A DNA stretch of 64,000 nt. Source: Thermothelomyces thermophilus ATCC 42464. Its lineage: Eukaryota > Ascomycota > Sordariomycetes > Sordariales > Chaetomiaceae. Below, one piece after another: positions 57,568-64,000 of the stretch (positions are counted from its first letter, which is position 1; every line of letters begins with the position of its first letter). The position numbers and the translations under genes are program-made. The notes below the pieces were generated by a model, which worked only from the letters and a program-made list of their open reading frames with translations, did not search any database and was not told the DNA's origin. Location: the NCBI RefSeq assembly GCF_000226095.1, contig NC_016472.1, forward strand, positions 8,060,001-8,124,000, read 5' to 3'.

Positions 57568-58929
57568 GATGAGGGCGTACCGCAGTACAACAAGCGACCG
57601 ACCTGTCCGCGATGGTGACGCGGCCGCTCGACTTGTGAGGTGGGCATGTGGAGTGAGTTAAAGGAAGAGTAGAAAAGTGCCAAACAAGCTTCCGCCGAGC
57701 GGGCATGGTGGGCCCGGATACGAACTCAGCCCAGATCAGCTCCTGTGATTGCGTCGCAACGATGCCCTCGTCAGGAATACTGGGGATTGGCCCACTGCGA
57801 TGGGACTAGGGCGCCAAGTCCTTGCGTAAGCTGACTTCAAAAGTGGTATTAGGCGGCTGCAAGCGGACCAGGGGTCTTTGTCTTCTCGGGTGCTGCGGAC
57901 CCGTTCGCCCCACGCTAAGAATGCCAAACTGCCAATTAGCACTGCGCGCTGGTCAGATCAATGTCTCAGTCGGGTTCTTCTCTCAAACAATCAGGGTCGC
58001 CTTCAGCTCTTCTCGAGATCGTTCACACAAACCACAAACATCCACAGTAGCGTGTAGGAGGTATTCTGCTTTTTGCCCCTCCTTGACCACACTACTAGTA
58101 GTCCCAGCAAGAAGCTCGGATACCTAATAGTGTAGTGTATGCACGGCACTTGTCGCCTCTAACCGACTTGCACTTTTCCGATTTTCCGGGAGGCGATCCC
58201 CGGAGGTGGCCTTGTCCATGCCTCCGTAATTGCCAGATACGGATCAGCCATTCCCAACTCGCTTTGCTTCTCGGAGCCCAATGGCCGTTCAGGCGGCGCA
58301 CTGAAAGGCGTGTGTGACATGCGAGCCATTCCACTACGTTACGGGCGGGGGCGCAAATCCTTCCATCCCTCCTTTCATTGAGGCCGCTCCAAATGCCGCC
58401 CTCCAGTGGTACCTTGGCGCCGCTGTCAATCACCGGAGAAGCCTCGAGTATATTTTCTGTGCGGATTAACTAACTACAGTACATAGATGCCTAGTTTTTC
58501 AATTTCCGCAATTGGAACCCACTCCTTCCCGTAATGGCGCTCTCCACCTGGCAACAGGATTTTTTTTTCTGGCCGGCTCACACCTAATCTCCTTCGCAAA
58601 CACATACTCGAGCCCTCGGCGGCGTTCGGGCCGGCCAACGAGAATGCGTGTCGGCAGGCGGATACTCTCTGTGTCTCGATGACGTTCTTGGTCAATGAAC
58701 GCAGCATATGTGCTACATGACCCCAGGCATTCCGCCTCAATCGGTAATTAACATTTGAAGATACTACTAGTACGGAATACTACCCACGATATCAGCAAGT
58801 ATGCTTGACAATCATTGCGTTGAGCATGCGGGAACATGTCTCGAGCCCTTTGTACCTGTGCCGCTCGAGACACGCCACAGAGCATATCCTACTGTCCAAA
58901 TTGGAGCGTCGTACTCAACTAGGTATGTA
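57568..58929. other. intergenic upstream of GT32
   Basis: About 1.36 kb between the GT32 start and the DNA transposon. It should include the GT32 promoter. ORFs are short and have no recognisable features. Confidence 0.45.
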
Positions 58930-58960
58930 CAGTGGGGTCAGAAAAGTGTTTGCCCACTTC
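58930..58960 (+). repeat. left TIR of Tc1/mariner element
   Basis: Reads CAGTGGGGTCAG then AAAAGTGTTTGCCCACTTC. It matches the reverse complement of 60222-60252 with one mismatch in the first 26 bases. Confidence 0.85.
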
Positions 58961-60221
58961 AACCCTGGTAAGCGACTTCCAAATCGGGTCAACCAACTAC
59001 CCCCTCTTCAACTTCAACGACAGTTACACCGACTTTTCTATCTTTAACCTCCTCTTCAATATTATAAGATGGCTCCCAGACTAAGGACTACTCGCAGGGA
59101 ACTTATAGAAGCCTAGAGATCCCTAATTTACGGCCTCTATTTGGCTAGATTGAAAGGAGGTACTATTATAGCCTATACCGGCTTATTAAAACGGACTATT
59201 AACTATACTATCTCGAAAGTTAAATATAACCTTATTAATAGAGCTAATAAGCTATTCTAATCAAAGTCTAGATCTAGAAGACTATCTAAGTTAGATAATC
59301 AAGCTATCTAGTATCTTTTATAATATATAATAATCTATCGAATAGATACCCTTAAATCACTTATAATACCTTCTAAATCTAGCTAGTAGATTAGTAACTT
59401 TACTATTTAAGCTATCTTTAAGAAGTCTAGAAAAGATTATTATAAGGTATAGAAAAAGCTATATATTTTAGCTATTAATATAAAAAAACGGTTCCTCTTT
59501 ACTAAATAGAATAAATAGACTCCTTAGGCCTTAGTTTGCTAGTTAGATAAGGCTTACTTTGAAATTAGCTAAGAGAGCCGTATAGTCTATATTATATAAA
59601 GCTTATAAGAGGAATACTATCCTAATTATCTACTCCCTACCTTTAAAAGTAACTAAACCAAAGTTAGTATTTAAGGCTATTTTTATAGGCTATATAAGGG
59701 ACCTCTTATTATCCTACCCTAAGGTACCTAGTTAAACTAATTTAAATATACTAACTAGATCTTTATACTATACTTCCTTTCTTTTTATAATAAGATAAGG
59801 TTAATATATAGCTCTAGGGTATAATTATAAGAGGATAGGGTAATATATTACTATAAAAAGTTTATTTAACTATTAAAGAGGGCTACCAAGGTTCGGCTAC
59901 TCTAGTAGCTACTATAGAGCCTAGACCTTAGTCTAATTAAAAATATCTAGCACTAGATAAAGGTAAAAATCTCTAAAAGGCAGCATCAGATTAAGACGGT
60001 GGCTTAGATAGCTATAGCATTATAGGAAGTCTAGAGCCAAATACCTATTAAATTCCTAGTCAATTTGACTATAGGTATAGGGAAAAGGATAGATCTTTTG
60101 GCTTAATCATAAGGTAGCCTAATCAAGTACTGAAATAGCCGTAGTTATAATATTAATTTGGTAGTAGTTTGGCCCTGTTTTGCGTGTTCTGTATGTCTTT
60201 GAAGTTAGAGGGTGGAAAAAG

Positions 60222-60252
60222 TGGGTGGGTAAACACTTTTCTGACCCCACTG
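60222..60252 (-). repeat. right TIR of Tc1/mariner element
   Basis: Reverse complement begins CAGTGGGGTCAGAAAAGTGT and continues TTACCCACC; partner of the left TIR. Confidence 0.85.
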
Positions 60253-61177
60253 TACCTACCTATTAAATGGCGCAACGAGACAGCGATAGGCTGCATCCTG
60301 AGTCGTCTGAGAGAGTCTTCGGTTTTTCAAACACGTCATCAAAAACATGCAGCTCCCAGTATGTTTGGTTTCTATACGTAATTATAGAAACAGCAAGACG
60401 TCAACATCGCCGGAGAGGGATGTTTATAAGTCGGACTCCCTGGATTAGGACCACTCCCTAATTTTGTTACAGGATTTGAATGCCGGTGGGTCAGACCCAC
60501 CAACAGGGATGGAGGACCAGGGTTTGACATGTAGTGTATTTAGACAACACCTCCAAGTGCCTCCGGCACTAGAGAACAATCAACACACTTTCACCACCAC
60601 TTCCGAGGCCTATACCACTGGTCCAGGGAGTGCCGCCCACGGCGCGTATACCGCTGTGGTGTCGTACAGGGACTGCAGCACCTTTATGCTGTAGCAATTA
60701 TAATGTGAACTAGCGCCGTTTCCATGTTTCAACCTGCTTAACAGGTCCAAACTCTAGTGTACCGTGACTGCTCCTGTGAAACAGGATACCGAAGATAATG
60801 AGCAACTCCAGTTCCTTACCCGGTTCAAACTAACAGTTAAATTCATAGGCTGTATAGTCGTAGTCTTGAACAAAACTACCGCCCGATAACCATCGCCCTT
60901 CGGCAGCCTGCCTTTTTGGAGGTCCCAAATTTCCATCCTCTTGCAACCAGAACTCCTGCACACTACCCCTTTCTCCCATACACTGATTTCCCTAGAGTTT
61001 CGGAAAGCATTGCAGCGACGCAACGCCAGCCGTCTGAACTCCGTTTCCTGCTCTTCGCTCCGCAACAGCGTCAACGACGGCAACGAGAGGTCCGTTTCGT
61101 GAGACTGCTGCGGCCACCTACAACAAGGATGGGGGAACAAGGATGGGGTCGCCAAGTTAGCCCCTCGCACGCGCCCC
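60253..61177. other. intergenic, 3' of sec26
   Basis: About 925 bases. Contains the sec26 3' region; short ORFs only, none with family features. Confidence 0.5.
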
Positions 61178-64000
61178 TCAAGCAACAACGGAGCCAATCT
61201 TGTTCAGCCCTTTGAGCGAGCCGAGACTGAGCGCCAGACCCTGCGACCTGCTGCGTATCCTGAGGAAACCAGTGATCGGGCCATCTTCGCCCTCCTTCTC
61301 GATGCTCAGGTTGGCCAAAGCGTCCTCGCCTAAGGAAGAGTTAGCGATCCCCACAACCCAGGCTGCAAATAGATCAGAGAAAGACATACCGAACACGCTC
61401 CTGGCATACAGATTCGCGCTCAGGAATTGGCAGTCGCCCTTCATGCTCGCTTCCGGCGTCAGACAGTTCATGTTGGTGCACGCCATGAGCTGGTCCAAAA
61501 AGTCGCGTAGCGACTTGGCTTTGCTGTTGATGTTGACCTTGTTCTCCCACTCAAACTCGGTCCACATGGTGCGGAACTGCGTCTCGGAGCAGGTCGCCGG
61601 CTGGATGTAATCCATGATGTCCACGTGAAGGTCGTTTAGGATGACTACATTGGTATCGGTCGAGTGGGCACCCTCATAGACGACGTTGCCAAAGATGACG
61701 CCCGTGTCGGTCGACGACACCTTGATGGTGCACTGTACGTTCTGGAAGTCGTGCGGGCCAAGGTTCTGGCTCGTGGGCCGCTCCACCACCTTGAGGTCAC
61801 CCAACGTGGCAAACTCCACGGTAAGGTTTTGTAGTGTGTCGGTGGTTTGGTTGACGAGGAGCACATCCAGGATGATATCGAACTGGTGAACTTTGACGTA
61901 CGCTTCAGCATAGACGGGATCTGAGAAACCGGTAAGCTGGACAACACGGCTGAGCTTGCTCGACAGATCCTCGGAAGCACTGCTATCACCGCCCGTTGCC
62001 CGCTCCAAGTCGAGCTCGATGGCGTCAGCCCCGTCAACCGCGTTCTTCTTGGACAGCTGACGGATCGCAACCACGTCATCGACCTGCACTGCGGTCTTGG
62101 CCTTCTCGAACGCCTCCTTTGCTGCGCGCTTCTTCTCCTCAACCTGCACCATTGCTCGGAAGGCCTTCCTCGTGTCCTCGAGGTACACCGTCTCCAGCTG
62201 CTTGTGCTCCTTGAACTCGGCCAGCGACCGCACGCAGCTCATGATCCGGTCCACCGAATCCTCGTCGATGGGTGCCTTGACAAACTGTGACTGACCAACG
62301 CGGATGATGGAGATCATGATAAGCATGGCCTCGGCCCGCAGAGCATTGGTCCGGGCTTCTTCCGAGGAGATCTCAGAGTGGCGCATAACGAGCTTGGTAA
62401 GCGTGGCAGCAAGAACAGTCGCAAGATAGTAATCCCCGTCCAAGATGAGCTGCCTGAGTGGAGGCTTAGACGATGCCTTGACAGCCTCTAGCCGCGCAGC
62501 CGCAGCGGACTGACTTGTGAGGGCGGTTTCGGTGGCATACGTCCCGTCAGCGAGGACCTTCCGGGAGCCTCCAGGATTGGGCTTAGGATGCCCGTTGACC
62601 TGCTCTTCGCCCTTGTTCTCTTCCTCATTGTCCATGTTGTCCAGCAGTCTCTGCTCAGACGCCAGAATGGGTATTTCGCCAAGGCTGGCCCGGATACCCT
62701 TCCAGGCATCCCGAATATCCTTTTCGTCCAGCGAGTACTCGCCGATGATCCACAGGATGCCGCGGTAGACCTTGCCAGCCCTCACTTCCCGGAGAGTATC
62801 GACCAGTCTTTGCGAAATGGCTGGCCGTAGCGATGGGAACTTCTCAACCACCTCCTTGACAAAATTGATAACGTCGACAGCCGAGGCGTTGTTGAAGTCC
62901 GCAATGAAGTCCATGAGCAGGTCTACCACGCTGGCAGCGACCTCCGAGAATTTGACAGCGCACTGGTGGATGGAGTGGATGAGCAGCTGGCGGTACTCGT
63001 TATTCTTCTCGTACTCCTGGTCGACAGTCTTGGACAGTTCCTTCTTGAGAAGGAGCACCACTTCCTCCACGTTCTTGCTCGAAATCATCTCCAGCGCAAT
63101 ATCCAGGGCTTTCTTGCGCACATCAATATCGGTGCTTGAGAGGACGCGCAGGATCTCCATGATGAGGTCGTCAAGGATGCCCTCATTCTTCTGGCGCAGC
63201 TGGTCGACACGGTCGAGCACAATAAGCTTAACGTTATTGTCGGCCTCCTTGATCGCAAGTTCGATGAACTTGGCGGCAGCGGCTTTGACGGCCACGGGGT
63301 TGTTGGTGAGTGCTGTGAGAGATGACGCTGCTTCATAAACCACTGTGGACGTGTTCGCTTCGAGCAGGTCGAAGATGAGCCGCAGGTAGCGCGCCTTGTT
63401 CTGCGAGTTTTGGATGGCATCTTTCCTGATAAACTCGAGCTCAACCAGCTGCAGAAGCTCCTCAGCGTTCGGAATACCGTCGAAGACGGTGCTGAGGTAG
63501 GCAAGCGCTTTCTCGTGGCTAATGCTAGAGAGGGCAGCGAAGCCGTTCCTCTTACATGTTGGGTCGCTCTCTCCTTCAAGGAACGTGGCAATGAGCTCGG
63601 GGGCGTCGGGAATCAGCGATGGCGAGTGTTGGTAGATGGAAGCTACCGCAAAGACTGCGTTCTTGCGCACGTAGGCATGGCGGTGTTCGAGACACAACCG
63701 GGCCGAGGAGAGGAGAGGCTCGAGGAGCTCGGGTTCCCTGAGTTTGCAGAGGAAGCGCAACGTATTGCCCCTGATAAACTCGTTCGGATGTTGGAGGTCA
63801 TTACGGATGCCGTTACTGCGGAGGCTGGTCAGCTAATGGCAAAATCTCTTTGGGCCAGAAAAAGAGAGAAAAGAAAGAGGCGGCCTTACCATACTAGGAT
63901 GAACTCTTGCTTTAGCTTCCCCTGAGCATCGAGCTTAGGGCAGATTTCGTAATAAAAGTAAAGCAGCTTCTTGAGGGGCTTGGACTTGGAGGGCATGACG
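61178..64000 (-). CDS. sec26: coatomer (COPI) beta subunit Sec26, N-terminus cut off
   Basis: Three exons visible: complement(join(61178..61329, 61390..63815, 63890..>64000)); the 5' end lies outside the window. The first visible exon reads MPSKSKPLKKLLYFYYEICP; a 74-nt intron with a CTGAC branch point joins ILVCNGIRNDLQHPNEFIRG. HEAT/adaptin-like repeats follow (RFLCKLREPELLEPLL, HAYVRKNAVFAVASIYQ), then an acidic linker (NEEENKGEEQ) and the appendage domain ending RIRSRSQGLALSLGSLKGLNKIG. Beta-COP is part of the F-subcomplex that coats Golgi-to-ER vesicles. The last intron (61330..61389) is 60 nt, a multiple of three, and has no stop in frame, so the exons look fused in a plain translation. 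GTATGT donor, GCTAAC branch and TTAG acceptor support it. Confidence 0.93.

Larger units (their letters stand above)
58930..60252 (+). mobile_element. Tc1/mariner-type DNA transposon relic
   Basis: 1323 bp bounded by TIRs that begin CAGTGGGGTCAGAAAAGTGTTT and by TA dinucleotides on both sides (58928-58929, 60253-60254), the Tc1/mariner target rule. A transposase-like frame starts at ATG 59069 (MAPRLRTTRRELIEA), consistent with an N-terminal helix-turn-helix region. It then carries many in-frame stops, mostly TAG, as expected where CAG was turned to TAG by RIP. The interior is very AT-rich like the big island. It is inactive by itself but still has both ends, so it is a single recent-looking excision-type unit rather than a fragment. 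It lies 3' of sec26 and does not interrupt a gene. Confidence 0.85.

Overview
The window looks like a filamentous ascomycete, most likely a Sordariomycete and probably Sordariales. The reasons are GC-rich compact genes with short introns carrying CTRAY-type branch points, a close match to Neurospora DIM-5 recalled from memory, fungal-only families (NACHT/beta-propeller NLR, GT25, OCH1-like GT32), and a sharply AT-rich retroelement island whose mutations look like repeat-induced point mutation (RIP). No database search was possible. Family names rest on motifs, and gene models were built by hand from splice signals plus protein continuity.

Layout. 1-12.6 kb is gene-rich: a PHD-finger protein, a hydrolase-NACHT-propeller NLR, a fructosamine-kinase-like protein and a 3-hydroxyacyl-CoA-dehydrogenase-like protein. 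12.8-34.9 kb is one nested transposon island. An old Ty1/copia element (LTRs at 12785 and 34689) was hit by two Ty3/gypsy chromoviruses of one family in opposite orientations (13245-20845 plus strand, TSD TTATA; 25086-32614 minus strand, TSD GAATT). All are fossils. 35.3-37.0 kb holds a decayed host gene at the island edge, followed by a one-pass membrane protein and a GT25 glycosyltransferase.

42.6-50.9 kb holds five sugar-phosphate enzymes side by side: a divergent triosephosphate-isomerase paralogue, an RpiB-type isomerase, a dihydroxyacetone/erythrulose-type kinase (DhaK-DhaL), a class II ketose-phosphate aldolase and a beta-hydroxyacid dehydrogenase of the LtnD/6PGDH superfamily. A TIM-like plus RpiB-like plus Dak-like set is the enzyme logic known from bacterial erythritol/erythrulose use, so I propose a fungal C4-sugar (tetritol/erythrulose/tetronate) catabolic cluster. 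This is the most interesting system in the window.

51.4-64 kb returns to housekeeping and chromatin genes: the H3K9 methyltransferase DIM-5, a UBTD-type ubiquitin-like protein whose first exon is only the start codon, an OCH1-like GT32, a Tc1/mariner-type DNA transposon relic with TIRs (58930-60252), and the COPI beta subunit (Sec26), truncated by the window end.
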